Shown here piece after piece: positions 18,847 to 27,324 of a stretch of 64,000 nt of DNA. The translations under genes and the position numbers were made by a program. Positions within the stretch are counted from its first letter, which is position 1; the number at the start of each line of letters is the position of its first letter. Origin of the DNA: JBHHUI01 sp965248775 (GTDB lineage: Bacteria > Chloroflexota > Anaerolineae > Anaerolineales > JBHHUI01); contig OZ252150.1 of the NCBI GenBank assembly GCA_965248775.1, forward strand, positions 4,712,001 through 4,776,000, given 5' to 3'. The notes below the pieces were generated by a model that was not told the DNA's origin, did no database searches, and saw nothing but the letters and a program-made list of their open reading frames with translations.

Positions 18847-19664
18847 GGTAGTGGTTACATGGTAACTGATGGGGACCACGCTGTATTGTAGTAATGGAGA
18901 TACAACTTGAGTACAGCTTCATGGTAAACGTCGGACTTGGAGAAAGAAAGAGTTTTGCGCACGAAGCGAGCCAGTCTCTGGCGCAAGGTGTTGTTCCAGC
19001 GTTCCACGTGAGATGTCTGGCCGCTTTCTTTGCCGACACTTTGGTGAGTGTCGTTTGGTAAAACCTTCTGGTAAGCGTGCCAGAAGTCGCTGAAGGAGCA
19101 ACACGCTTTGTAGGATGCTGGGATGGATTTCCATAACGCGCGACAACTTTTTCACTGCGGTCGCCAATAAAATAGGCCACCACTTGGCGCGTGCGCCGAC
19201 ACAGCGCGACCCATATCCAACGTTTATCGTTTTTTGTGCGTACAAATGACCATAATTCATCCAATTCCAGCACATCATCCGTTTTTACGGTTTCTAAAGT
19301 GTCAGCCAGGTTCGGCATAGCGCCGGCCTTCTCCAGAATCCAGCGTGCTAATGTCTGCCGCGCGATGCCAAAGATGCGCTCAATGCCGCGCATACTGGCT
19401 CGCTCTCGATAGGTGCGTAGGACAAATTCTCTGATGAACTCAGGATAAGAACGGCTTTGCGGTTCCAACATTCCATAAGCGGCGCAATCGAGACAATGAA
19501 ACTTCTGACCGCCTTTATAGTCTGTACCATTCTTGACAATGTTGAGGCTCCTGCACTTTGAACACTCATGCGTGATGACACTCTGGATCATTTTGGCGCT
19601 CCTCTGTTTGGCAGGCCAACAACTTACTTTTTCCAGACTCATCAGTCAACATGTAACCACTACC
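18847..19664 (-). mobile_element. IS1-family insertion sequence, copy A, nested in IS4 copy A
   Basis: 818 bp, ends GGTAGTGGTTACATG in inverted orientation, flanked by the 8-bp duplication AAAGGGAG (18839-18846 and 19665-19672). The uninterrupted target is visible in IS4 copy B near 25816. It is the same length as IS1 copy B at 28153-28970. Confidence 0.93.
18855..19642 (-). pseudogene. IS1 transposase (InsAB type) with frameshift, copy A
   Basis: The first frame encodes the InsA zinc ribbon (ECSKCRSLNIVKNGTDY...FHCLDC), a helix-turn-helix and the first part of the DDE core (DVLELDELWSFV, AYFIGDRSEKV). After SEKV the frame is wrong. A -1 frame continues as LWKSIPASYKACCSFSDFW and later SHVERWNNTLRQRLARF, the normal InsB C-terminus. 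The bases read GTTGTCGCG where GTTTGTCGCG is expected, a one-base loss, with no slippery heptamer at that point. Copy B carries the identical lesion. Confidence 0.85.
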
Positions 19665-20387
19665 AAAGGGAGCAAGGGACATTTTTCAGAAGCGACACAC
19701 GTGCAGTTGTTGACAGAAGTACACGCTTTGGTGCCCCCTGCAAGCGATGTCGTCTTCCTGGGGGATGGTGAATTCGATGGCACGAACCTCCAGGCGGCTC
19801 TGAATGACTACGAATGGGCCTACGTCTGTCGCACGGCCAAGCATGTCCAGCTATGTGAAGGGGGCGACTGGTTCGCCTTCGCCGACCTGGATGTGCCCCG
19901 TGGTGCATACCGCGGCGTGCCGGATGTCGCCTTCACCCAGCAGGAATATGGGCCCGTCCTTGCCATCGCGTGGTGGCAGCGCGACTGCAAAGAGCCCCTC
20001 TATCTGGTCACCAACCTGGAGCTGGTTGCCGAAGCCTGTTCCTGGTATAACAAACGCTTTCGTATTGAAACTTTCTTCTCCGACCAGAAAAGCCGGGGCT
20101 TCAATTTGCATAAAAGCCATATCGCCGACCTGGCCCGGTTGATGATCGCAGCTTGCCTTGCTTACATCTGGATCATCTACTTGGGCGTCATCGCCAAACG
20201 AGATAATTGGGTGCAAGTCATTCACCGCACCGACCGCTGTGATCTGAGCCTATTTCAACTCGGCTTGCGCCTGCTGGAACAGTTCCTAAATGAGCATCTG
20301 CCCATCCCGGTCGCCTTTGACATGCCCCGCGCAGAAAGTGTCCGGTAGTGAACTGATCGAATAAGCCGCAGATAGGCGCAACCTATG

Positions 20388-20416
20388 AGAACCTGCGTTC
20401 GCAGGTTCTTGTTTTT
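20388..20416 (+). terminator. Intrinsic terminator
   Basis: Stem AGAACCTGCG / CGCAGGTTCT with a 2-base loop, followed by TGTTTTT. It is probably the original terminator of the cyclase gene that ends at 18329, now displaced by IS4 copy A. Confidence 0.85.
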
Positions 20417-20438
20417 ATAGCCTGGTGCAAATGAAAAG

Positions 20439-21914
20439 ATGAACTTTAATTCCATTTTTGAATCTCTCTACATCTTCGCTGTCGTCGGACTATCACTGTA
20501 TGGTTTTAACGCTTTGTTATTGACAGCACTGTATCTCCTTAGTAAACGCAAACGTGTACCTGCAGCAGAGTTGAACACAGATTGGCCGCCAGTAACTGTG
20601 CAATTGCCCATATTTAACGAGCGTTTTGTCGTCCGACGTCTCATCGACGCAGTTGCCGAACTTGATTATCCGCGCGACCGACTATCAATTCAAGTACTCG
20701 ACGATTCGACGGATGACACCGTCCGCCTTGCTCGCGCCCGGGCGGAGTACCACCGTACGCAAGGAGTGGATATCCGTCACATCCACCGGGAAGATCGCAA
20801 AGGGGCAAAAGCCGGAGCTATGGCGGCGGCATTGCCGAGTGCCGCTGGGGAATTCGTCGCCGTCTTTGACGCAGATTTCATGCCTCCACCGGACTATCTG
20901 CGGCGGGTGATACCGGCATTCTCCAATCCCCGCATTGGGATGGTACAGGCACGCTGGGGGCATATCAATGCGCCCGCGACAGCGTTGACTCGTGTTCAAG
21001 CGATGGCTTTGGACGGGCATTTTGTGGTCGAGCAGACGGCTCGTAGCCGCGCAGGCTTGTTCTTCACCTTCAATGGCTCTGCGGGGGTTTGGCGGAAAGC
21101 CTGCATCGAAGATGCCGGCGGCTGGCAGGCCGACACTCTGGCTGAGGACCTCGACCTTTCCTATCGGGCGCAGCTGCGCGGCTGGCAGTTCCGCTATCTA
21201 TCGGAAGTCGTTGCCCCGGCCGAAGTCCCTTTGCAAATCCTCGCTTTCAAGCGGCAGCAGTTTCGCTGGGTAAAGGGATCCATCCAGTGTTTACGCAAAG
21301 TCGGGCCGGCAGTTCTGCGATCACATAACTCGGCCTGGCGGAAAATGCAAGCGCTGTTCCATTTAGGTGGCTATCTCGTTCACCCGTTAATGGTGCTGTT
21401 GCTTTTGGCGAGTTTGCCGGCCATGTTGGTTGAAGGGCTGGGCAGCGCTGCGCTGGGTATACTGAGCGTGGCGGGACTCGGACCACCTGTGTTGTACGCT
21501 GTATCCCAAGTGAGCGCTTATACGGATGGCTGGAAGCGCTTCGCATATTTTCCGCTACTCATGCTACTGGGTGCGGGGATTGCGTTGAATAACTCATGGG
21601 CTGTGGCTGAGGCGCTAGGCGGCCGTAACCCGACTCAGTTCTTACGGACTCCCAAAGGCGAATCCGTAGGGCAGCAACAACAGCTCGGACGCGATTATAT
21701 GCTGCTCTCGGATTGGACAACGCTCGGCGAGTTGTTGCTTGCTGTCTACGCCTTGGTGGCAGTAGTTGTCTCTCTGTCGCGCGAGCCCGGACTGGCGCCT
21801 TTCCTGTTGCTCTTCGCGCTGGGGTTTGGTTACACAGCGTCGACGGGTTTGCTTCAAAGCTGGCAGGTGTTGCGACAGCGGGCAGCCTGGCGCACAGCTC
21901 CGGGCGGCGACTGA
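20439..21914 (+). CDS. Processive GT2 glycosyltransferase (cellulose synthase-like, CESA/BcsA fold)
   Basis: 491 aa. There are two membrane segments at the N-terminus and about five in the C-terminal third. GT2 motifs: VQLPIFNERFVVRRLID, LDDSTDDT (first Asp), AVFDADFMPPPD (DxD), LAEDLDLSYRAQLRGW (ED, catalytic base) and KRQQFRWVKGS (QxxRW). The full D, DxD, ED, QxxRW set marks an enzyme that makes or extends a polysaccharide or transfers sugar to a membrane lipid. It lies just after a terminator, so it has its own promoter. Product unknown; CsbB/BcsA-like glucan or mannan synthesis is possible. Confidence 0.86.
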   Translation: MNFNSIFESLYIFAVVGLSLYGFNALLLTALYLLSKRKRVPAAELNTDWPPVTVQLPIFNERFVVRRLIDAVAELDYPRDRLSIQVLDDSTDDTVRLARARAEYHRTQGVDIRHIHREDRKGAKAGAMAAALPSAAGEFVAVFDADFMPPPDYLRRVIPAFSNPRIGMVQARWGHINAPATALTRVQAMALDGHFVVEQTARSRAGLFFTFNGSAGVWRKACIEDAGGWQADTLAEDLDLSYRAQLRGWQFRYLSEVVAPAEVPLQILAFKRQQFRWVKGSIQCLRKVGPAVLRSHNSAWRKMQALFHLGGYLVHPLMVLLLLASLPAMLVEGLGSAALGILSVAGLGPPVLYAVSQVSAYTDGWKRFAYFPLLMLLGAGIALNNSWAVAEALGGRNPTQFLRTPKGESVGQQQQLGRDYMLLSDWTTLGELLLAVYALVAVVVSLSREPGLAPFLLLFALGFGYTASTGLLQSWQVLRQRAAWRTAPGGD

Positions 21915-21924
21915 GCGCAGCGCT

Positions 21925-23235
21925 CTACTTTTCCCCTGTGGCGAGCGTTTGTTCCAACTCGTCAAAGCTCGTCATCCAGGCTATCGTTTCCAGAAAGTCC
22001 TTCAAAGAGTTACTACGAGCGCGCAGTTCAACCACTGCAGGACCGACCGGATCTTCGCCCGCGGCACCGGGTTGATCGGCATATGAGCCATGGAATGAGA
22101 AATAGGCCTGATTTAATTTGCGGATGTGGTAGCCATTAGCGACGAATATTTCGCGGCGCTCTTCCATATAATCTTCCGCGTCTTCGATTTGTCCGGCGGC
22201 AAGTAGCTCATCCACGCTCACACGTGTCTCACGCATTTCTGCCCGAAAGTCGAAAACGTCTGGGTCCGGCGTAGGCGTTGATGCGGATGTGGCGTCCGGA
22301 AGCGGAGTTGGGCGTGGCGGCGAAGTCACGCCATCAGGCGTTGGCGGTGGGGGAACGTAGCGTTCCAGATAGAAGCGTTCAACCACCTGTGCGCCGATTT
22401 CTTTATCCACGATACTGGCCGTGGTCTCGTTCATTGTGAAAAGTTCCGGGCCGGCGGCATACTGAATACCAAGCGGACGCAGGGTGAGGTAGTTGTGCAC
22501 CCACTCGTGCACGCCGACTTCGATCACATAGTTCAGGTTGCGGGTTTCGTAAATCATCGTCGGGAAAGTCGCCAGCCCGCCCAAAGGGACAACCAAGGTA
22601 GACACATCCAATTCGCTTGCAATTTTCTCCTCCAACACTGCAGCCACGTCAGCATCCGTCAAGCCTGGTTTGAGGCTGACAGAGGCAAGGCGTTCAATAC
22701 GGTCGCGTGGCGAGACGATAAGCATCCCTGGTAGCTCGGTGATATGGAACGAAACCGGCGGAATGATTTGGCCGAGAGGGCTAAACCCTTCCTCGTTAAG
22801 AATGATCGAGATCTGCTCTTGCAAAACTGACTCTGCGAGCGGTTGCAAAGTTTCCAGCTCCGCCCGTGTACTCCCCAATTCAGCAGCCTGTGCCGCACTG
22901 GCTGCAGTTGGATCGCCCACATTCGGATCAGCGAAAATTTCATCGATTTCTCGTTCAAGTTGCAGCGCGTGTTCAAGCAGCCGGAATGTCTCAATCACAA
23001 TTTCCTTTTGTGAATCGGTGGGGAGGTAGTTGGGCTCTGCGGCAACGGCTGCTGATACCTTCTGCCCCAGAGCTTTGAACGTCCAACTGACGAAATCGAA
23101 GTGCTGTCCTGAGACGAGACTGGACAAGCGAGTATCAAAATCCTCTGGTGGGGGTGCATCCGCGGCCAGTAGCAGCAGTAAGATTGCCACAAGGATGCCG
23201 GACCAAAATATCCGGCGGATGGCATGAATATACAT
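21925..23235 (-). CDS. Putative secreted HEWVH zinc metallopeptidase
   Basis: 436 aa. A signal-anchor helix is at residues 9-25. A mostly helical region follows, then VHEWVHNYLTL near residue 241 and NETTASIVDKEIG about 27 residues later. HExxH plus a downstream Glu-containing helix is the gluzincin zinc pattern. A Pro/Thr-rich segment occurs near residues 300-330. The protein would sit outside the membrane. No close family is recognised, and the peptidase call rests on the motif spacing only. It is convergent with the preceding GT2 gene, with 10 bp between them. Confidence 0.55.
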   Translation of the reverse strand: MYIHAIRRIFWSGILVAILLLLLAADAPPPEDFDTRLSSLVSGQHFDFVSWTFKALGQKVSAAVAAEPNYLPTDSQKEIVIETFRLLEHALQLEREIDEIFADPNVGDPTAASAAQAAELGSTRAELETLQPLAESVLQEQISIILNEEGFSPLGQIIPPVSFHITELPGMLIVSPRDRIERLASVSLKPGLTDADVAAVLEEKIASELDVSTLVVPLGGLATFPTMIYETRNLNYVIEVGVHEWVHNYLTLRPLGIQYAAGPELFTMNETTASIVDKEIGAQVVERFYLERYVPPPPTPDGVTSPPRPTPLPDATSASTPTPDPDVFDFRAEMRETRVSVDELLAAGQIEDAEDYMEERREIFVANGYHIRKLNQAYFSFHGSYADQPGAAGEDPVGPAVVELRARSNSLKDFLETIAWMTSFDELEQTLATGEK

Positions 23236-23578
23236 ATAAGGATTATCGCACGCAGGTCGGGCGCGAAATGACCCTAGAGATTGATTTCACCAATCTCTAA
23301 TCTCGATTGTTTTTTTGCGCCGGAAGAAAGTACTTGTTGCAGCAAAAGAAGCTTCGCATTTGCTGCTCGCATGAGAAAGCGTTTCCAATGGTAACCCGGA
23401 TTTCATGCGATGGATGCGCAAGGCCAAAAGCGAAGCTTCTCACTTGCTCGATAGGCTTTGGGACTTTAAAGAAAACGGGGCGATGGAGGGCCAACGGTTC
23501 CATCGCCCCAACGTGAGCCGCAGTGTGTCGCCGCATCGTTCGTTGCTCTGACCAATTGGAGCACCCCGTCCCCGCGCG
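23236..23578. other. Intergenic region with a large GC-rich hairpin
   Basis: No gene is supported. The hairpin GGGGCGATGGA / TCCATCGCCCC at about 23478-23510 is followed on the minus strand by a T-rich stretch and could terminate leftward transcription. Nothing else was recognised. Confidence 0.4.
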
Positions 23579-23650
23579 GATCACGATGCTGCACAGTGCC
23601 GCCCAGTCACCCAGTCATCACGACCCAGTTCATTCGTGACTGGGTGACTT
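23579..23650. repeat. Palindromic repeat cluster upstream of IS110
   Basis: Contains TCACGATGCTGCACAGTGC followed by a longer palindrome built from CACCCAGTCA, CACGACCCAGTTCATTCGTG and ACTGGGTG. The same two motifs recur at 25009-25245, inside the IS3 at 28117-30512, and at 42943-43022. Confidence 0.75.
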
Positions 23651-23699
23651 ATATATTGGTCAAGAGTGGCGTAAGTTGTGATAATGGCACAAGCGAGTT

Positions 23700-23800
23700 G
23701 TGGCAGGGTAGCGGGCAAGGTGAAGCTGTTAGTGACTTTGGCATCGAGCCTGACACCCAGATTAGCTCCCTTGCCCGCGCACTGCCCAGCCCCGGACAGC
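23700..23800 (+). ncRNA. Candidate IS110 bridge-RNA region
   Basis: Upstream of the transposase, GCGGGCAAGG (about 23710) and CCTTGCCCGC (about 23772) can pair around an inner stretch of some 45 bases. IS110 elements are known to encode a bridge RNA with target- and donor-binding loops in a noncoding end. Position and structure fit, but the loops were not matched to targets. Confidence 0.4.
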
Positions 23801-23946
23801 AGGGCTGGACTGGGTGAAAGAGGACGAACGGTATCTTAGGCCGCCCGGGTGGCCGGGCTGAGCCTGCATGTATAAGGCTGTCCGGCGTCACAGTGGCTAC
23901 CCTGCACTTCAAGCGGGCAAACCTACTATACCCCAAGGAGGCACTC

Positions 23947-24984
23947 ATGACCACATCCGTACTCGGCACCCTTGTCGCGCCCGACAGGGTCGTGATAGAT
24001 ATCTCGAAAGCGAAATTCGACGTGGCGTTGTTGCAAGCGGAACAGTATCAGTTGGCCACATTTGACAATGACTCGCAGGGCTTCGGCAGACTGGCGCGCT
24101 GGTTGCGGAAGCGGCGGGTGACACAGTTGCATGCTTGCATGGAAGCGACGGGCGCTTACGGAGATGAACTGGCGCTGTACTTGCATGCTGCGGGACATCG
24201 CGTGAGCGTCGTCAACCCGGCCCGCATCAAAGCCTATGCTCAGAGTCAACTGGCGCGCAATACCCTTGTCGCGCCCGCCAGGGTCGTGAAAACCGACCGC
24301 TACGACGCCAAAGTCATCGCCCATTTCGCAGCCACCCAAAACATGCGCCCTTGGACGCCGCCTGTACCGGAAATGCGCTCATTCCGGGCTCTGATGCGAT
24401 GCCTGCGGGCACTCAAGGACATGCGTACGCAGGAGCAGAACCGGCTCCAGGCAGCCGGGCTCACCTCGGAAGTGTGCGCCTCGGTGGCAACCCATTTGTC
24501 CTTCTTGCAGGACCAGATTGCGGAGCTACAAGCGACCATCGACCAGCTTGTCGCTCGTCATCCTGAACTGAAATCCCAGTGTGACCTGCTACAAAGCATC
24601 CCGGGCATCGGCAAACACACCGCGTACGTACTCTTGACCGAAATCGGCGACTGGCGTACTTTCCCCTCGGCGCGCCAACTGGCTGTCTTCGCCGGCCTCA
24701 CCCCCCGGCAACGCACTTCCGGCTCCTCTGTCCGCGGCCGCACCAAACTCGCGAAGACCGGCAACGCTCATTTGCGAAAGGCCTTGTACTGGCCAGCGAT
24801 CGTTGCCCAAAAACACAATCCGATCATCCATGTTTTCTGTGAACGCCTGCTGGCACGCGGCCTGTGCAAGATGTCCGTCATCGCAGCCGCAATGCGCAAG
24901 TTACTCCACATCGCCTTCGGCGTGTTGAAATCCGGAAGACCCTTTGATCCCGCTTATGTGTCCGCAGCACAGGTCGCCCCTTGA
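23947..24984 (+). CDS. IS110 transposase carrying two 27-bp in-frame hairpin insertions
   Basis: 345 aa from ATG 23947, preceded by AAGGAGG at 6 bases. The DEDD (RuvC-like) motifs are IDISKAKFDVALL, ACMEATGAYGDEL and KTDRYDAKVIAHFA, and the C-terminal Tnp domain has LQSIPGIGKHTAYVLLTEIG and FAGLTPRQRTSGSSVRGRTKLAKTG (catalytic Ser region). Two foreign 9-residue stretches break conserved motifs: TLVAPDRVV between VLG and IDIS, and TLVAPARVV between LARN and KTDRYDAK. Both are encoded by nearly identical 27-bp palindromes and keep the frame. Whether the enzyme tolerates them is unknown. Confidence 0.9.
   Translation: MTTSVLGTLVAPDRVVIDISKAKFDVALLQAEQYQLATFDNDSQGFGRLARWLRKRRVTQLHACMEATGAYGDELALYLHAAGHRVSVVNPARIKAYAQSQLARNTLVAPARVVKTDRYDAKVIAHFAATQNMRPWTPPVPEMRSFRALMRCLRALKDMRTQEQNRLQAAGLTSEVCASVATHLSFLQDQIAELQATIDQLVARHPELKSQCDLLQSIPGIGKHTAYVLLTEIGDWRTFPSARQLAVFAGLTPRQRTSGSSVRGRTKLAKTGNAHLRKALYWPAIVAQKHNPIIHVFCERLLARGLCKMSVIAAAMRKLLHIAFGVLKSGRPFDPAYVSAAQVAP
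23968..23994 (+). repeat. 27-bp hairpin insert, site 1 (IS110 N-terminus)
   Basis: Begins ACCCTTGTCG and ends CAGGGTCGTG; ACCCTTGTCG can pair with CGACAGGGT with one bulged base. It lies between the Gly and Ile of the conserved GIDIS motif and adds exactly nine codons. Confidence 0.85.
24262..24288 (+). repeat. 27-bp hairpin insert, site 2 (IS110 before KTDRYDAK)
   Basis: Same unit as site 1 with a single base change (GCC in place of GAC), again exactly nine codons and in the same reading phase, inside the otherwise conserved RN-KTDRYDAK motif. Confidence 0.85.
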
Positions 24985-25008
24985 CTTTCAACACGGTATC
25001 TGGGTGAC

Positions 25009-25245
25009 TGTGCGAACGCACTGGGTCGTGACACTTGCCGGGTATCACGATGCTGTCGCACGCGACAAGCGCGGCAGTACGCGGTGACTGGGTACCAACC
25101 CAGTTTCACGACCCAGTGCATTCGTCACGACCCAGTGCGTTCGTGACTGGGCACTTGCCGGGTATCACGATGCTGTCGCATGGCGATGCAGTGAGCACGC
25201 CACTGTGCGCGACAAGCGCGGCAGTACTCGGTGACTAGGGGCTGG
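25009..25245. repeat. Palindromic repeat array with a tandem duplicated unit
   Basis: Two direct copies of a unit starting ACTTGCCGGGTATCACGATG (25032 and 25151) and ending with CGGTGACT-GG. The second copy holds an extra 27 bp (from TGGCGATGCA to CCACTGTG) that is absent from the first. Between them are palindromes with CACGACCCAGTGCATTCGTC and CGTGACTGGG. No gene is supported. Confidence 0.8.
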
Positions 25246-25321
25246 ACGATGCAGGCCGCACCCCGAGTTTGTGGCCCTAACGGCCACCACCTTGCGGTCA
25301 CTGAAAATATTATTTTTGTAT

Positions 25322-26503
25322 TTCACTACCGGACACTTTATCCGTGATTGATTAGCGGTTGCCTCTCGGCTACACTCTCCGTTCTACCACAGAACAAGGG
25401 GAGTATCGCCATGAGTGACAACCGCCGTACATATCGTGCCATAAAGAGCGCCTTGCGGCAACTGTACCCAGGAGAACCGCAGGGCAACTTGGCTCGCCAT
25501 TTGGATACGCTCGCTGCCATGGTCAGCGGAATTGTCCGCAGCCAGAGTAGCCAGCTACCGGCGATCGCCAGGAAAGTGCCAGACGGCAACAAACCCGAGA
25601 GCCGGGTCAAACGGTACGCCCGCTGGGTCAAGAATGAGCATATTAATAACGAAGTCTTCTTTCTACCCTTCGCTGAACCCTTATTGCAGGGTCTGGCGCA
25701 GGACCGCACGCTCGTGTTGGCAATGGACGGCAGCGAAGTGGGCCGCGGTTGCCTGACCCTGATGGTGAGCGTCATCTACAAGCAACGTGCTTTGCCGGTG
25801 GCGTGGGTCACCGTCAAAGGGAGCAAGGGACATTTTTCAGAAGCGACACACGTGCAGTTGTTGACAGAAGTACACGCTTTGGTGCCCCCTGCAAGCGATG
25901 TCGTCTTCCTGGGGGATGGTGAATTCGATGGCACGAACCTCCAGGCGGCTCTGAATGACTACGAATGGGCCTACGTCTGTCGCACGGCCAAGCATGTCCA
26001 GCTATGTGAAGGGGGCGACTGGTTCGCCTTCGCCGACCTGGATGTGCCCCGTGGTGCATACCGCGGCGTGCCGGATGTCGCCTTCACCCAGCAGGAATAT
26101 GGGCCCGTCCTTGCCATCGCGTGGTGGCAGCGCGACTGCAAAGAGCCCCTCTATCTGGTCACCAACCTGGAGCTGGTTGCCGAAGCCTGTTCCTGGTATA
26201 ACAAACGCTTTCGTATTGAAACTTTCTTCTCCGACCAGAAAAGCCGGGGCTTCAATTTGCATAAAAGCCATATCGCCGACCTGGCCCGGTTGATGATCGC
26301 AGCTTGCCTTGCTTACATCTGGATCATCTACTTGGGCGTCATCGCCAAACGAGATAATTGGGTGCAAGTCATTCACCGCACCGACCGCTGTGATCTGAGC
26401 CTATTTCAACTCGGCTTGCGCCTGCTGGAACAGTTCCTAAATGAGCATCTGCCCATCCCGGTCGCCTTTGACATGCCCCGCGCAGAAAGTGTCCGGTAGT
26501 GAA
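25322..26503 (+). mobile_element. IS4-family insertion sequence, copy B (intact)
   Basis: 1182 bp with inverted ends TTCACTACCGGACACTTT, flanked by the 9-bp duplication TTTTTGTAT (25313-25321 and 26504-26512). Confidence 0.93.
25411..26499 (+). CDS. IS4-family transposase (intact copy B)
   Basis: 362 aa, ATG 25411 with AAGGGGAG 9 bases upstream. The catalytic motifs LVLAMDGSEVGRG (first Asp), VVFLGDGEFDGTNL (second Asp) and NKRFRIETFFSDQKSRGF (YREK-like Glu region) are all present. The stop lies within the right inverted repeat. It is the only uninterrupted IS4 copy of the three in the window and could supply transposase in trans to copies A and C. Confidence 0.92.
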   Translation: MSDNRRTYRAIKSALRQLYPGEPQGNLARHLDTLAAMVSGIVRSQSSQLPAIARKVPDGNKPESRVKRYARWVKNEHINNEVFFLPFAEPLLQGLAQDRTLVLAMDGSEVGRGCLTLMVSVIYKQRALPVAWVTVKGSKGHFSEATHVQLLTEVHALVPPASDVVFLGDGEFDGTNLQAALNDYEWAYVCRTAKHVQLCEGGDWFAFADLDVPRGAYRGVPDVAFTQQEYGPVLAIAWWQRDCKEPLYLVTNLELVAEACSWYNKRFRIETFFSDQKSRGFNLHKSHIADLARLMIAACLAYIWIIYLGVIAKRDNWVQVIHRTDRCDLSLFQLGLRLLEQFLNEHLPIPVAFDMPRAESVR

Positions 26504-26874
26504 TTTTTGTATCTGCATCTGGCTAGAGTGCAATTTTCAAGCCAGGTGGGAAATAGCCAAACTTGACGTCCAGAATTTAATCAAAAAGCGCGGGGCCTAT
26601 TGGCCTCGCGCTCCGCTAACTCAATGGTCGGCTGCTCTGCCGGGCAAATCTAGCCCACGCGGCCGTCCTTTACGGAACGCAAGTTTGGTTCTGACATCGG
26701 ACCGAAATACCACATTGGTACCCATTCCGCAGTCGATAATCGTCTAATAACACGATTTGTGGAAGTCCACATGGAAATTATTGTATCAATATTTCGTGCG
26801 ATTGCACTCGTTGATTCGATTATGTCGTCATACTCGGCAGTCTGTATGACTTCGGGTGATATACTCAGCAAACA
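26504..26874. other. Noncoding region after IS4 copy B
   Basis: Apart from the minus-strand terminator at 26582-26611 nothing firm is seen. A stretch near 26612-26660 superficially resembles a tRNA D-arm but no tRNA fold closes. Confidence 0.4.
26582..26611 (-). terminator. Intrinsic terminator on the minus strand
   Basis: On the minus strand GCGCGAGGCC, a 4-base loop and GGCCCCGCGC are followed by TTTTTGA. No minus-strand gene is visible to its right, so the transcript it ends is unknown or lost. Confidence 0.75.
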
Positions 26875-27324
26875 ATGAGATATCTCGTCCATGCCCGGGT
26901 AAAATCCGATCGAGCAGGGGATTTGCTGCAAGCCATTGAGAATAGAACTCTCGGTGCGGGGTCTGTTGCCGGCAGTGAATATCTGCGTGATATGCAGCAC
27001 GCGCGCCTGCTCGATGATGGATCCGTGCGCTGGGTAGAAGTGTGTTTCTGCTTCTCCCCGCTGGAAGAGGAGCTTCCTTATTGGGAGGAATATTTCGATT
27101 TGAGCAAGGTGATGAACGCACACAATCGCGAAAAATGTCTTGATCTGACTGGCGATGAGCCGTGGGCGTGTACGAATTGCGACTGCACTGATCGTTTAGA
27201 AGAGACAATGGAAGGCTGGGGCGTTTCACTCCTGACCTCACTCCGCGCAATGGGAACCGAAGAGAACGTTCTTTCAGGTCTGGCTACTGAAGAAGGAGAT
27301 CGTTGTGCCGAAGCACAAGTTTGA
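26875..27324 (+). CDS. Conserved hypothetical protein with Cys-rich WACTNCDC motif
   Basis: 149 aa. The sequence starts MRYLVHARVK, contains LGAGSVAGSEYLRDMQHARLLDDG and WVEVCFCFSPLEEE, and has the Cys cluster EPWACTNCDCTDRLEE near residue 105. It resembles a small uncharacterised family of cytoplasmic proteins in environmental bacteria. The Cys residues could bind a metal but no function is known. The 3' end overlaps the next start by about 20 bp in another frame, so the two genes are probably co-transcribed. Confidence 0.65.
   Translation: MRYLVHARVKSDRAGDLLQAIENRTLGAGSVAGSEYLRDMQHARLLDDGSVRWVEVCFCFSPLEEELPYWEEYFDLSKVMNAHNREKCLDLTGDEPWACTNCDCTDRLEETMEGWGVSLLTSLRAMGTEENVLSGLATEEGDRCAEAQV

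Larger units (their letters stand above)
18434..20348 (+). pseudogene. IS4 transposase copy A, interrupted by IS1
   Basis: The frame begins at ATG 18434 (AAGGGGAG upstream) and encodes the N-terminal part through TLMVSVIYKQRALPVAWVTVKG. It is cut by the IS1 at 18847 and resumes after 19672 with SKGHFSEATHVQLL and the rest of the DDE core to TAG 20346-20348. Removing the IS1 plus one AAAGGGAG copy gives the 362-aa protein of copy B. It is inactive as it stands. Confidence 0.9.
18345..20352 (+). mobile_element. IS4-family insertion sequence, copy A (contains a nested IS1)
   Basis: The ends are TTCACTACCGGACACTTT and its inverse, flanked by the 8-bp duplication CTGATCGA (18337-18344 and 20353-20360). 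Without the nested IS1 and its duplicated 8 bp the element is 1182 bp, the same length as intact copy B at 25322-26503. Confidence 0.92.
23651..25008 (+). mobile_element. IS110-family insertion sequence (approximate limits)
   Basis: Defined by the IS110 transposase gene and about 300 bp of structured noncoding sequence upstream. IS110 elements lack terminal inverted repeats, so the ends cannot be fixed by eye; palindromic repeats on both sides probably mark the target neighbourhood. Confidence 0.5.

Noticed and set aside
18704..19642. 312-aa minus-strand frame taken as a complete IS1 transposase
   Set aside because: The last third is out of frame with the InsB C-terminus and runs on into the host IS4; the real C-terminus is in the -1 frame.
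23478..23575. Minus-strand tRNA-like GCTCCAATTGGTCAGAGC
   Set aside because: The D-arm-like hairpin is good, but no anticodon stem and no T-arm follow; treated as chance or a very decayed tRNA.
25009..25245. Possible CRISPR array
   Set aside because: Repeats are palindromic and of uneven spacing with no regular spacers, and no cas genes are present.
26612..26665. tRNA-like stretch CTAACTCAATGGTCGGCTGC
   Set aside because: It resembles a D-arm but the stem pairs poorly, there is no TTCGA-type T-arm at proper distance and no acceptor stem closes.
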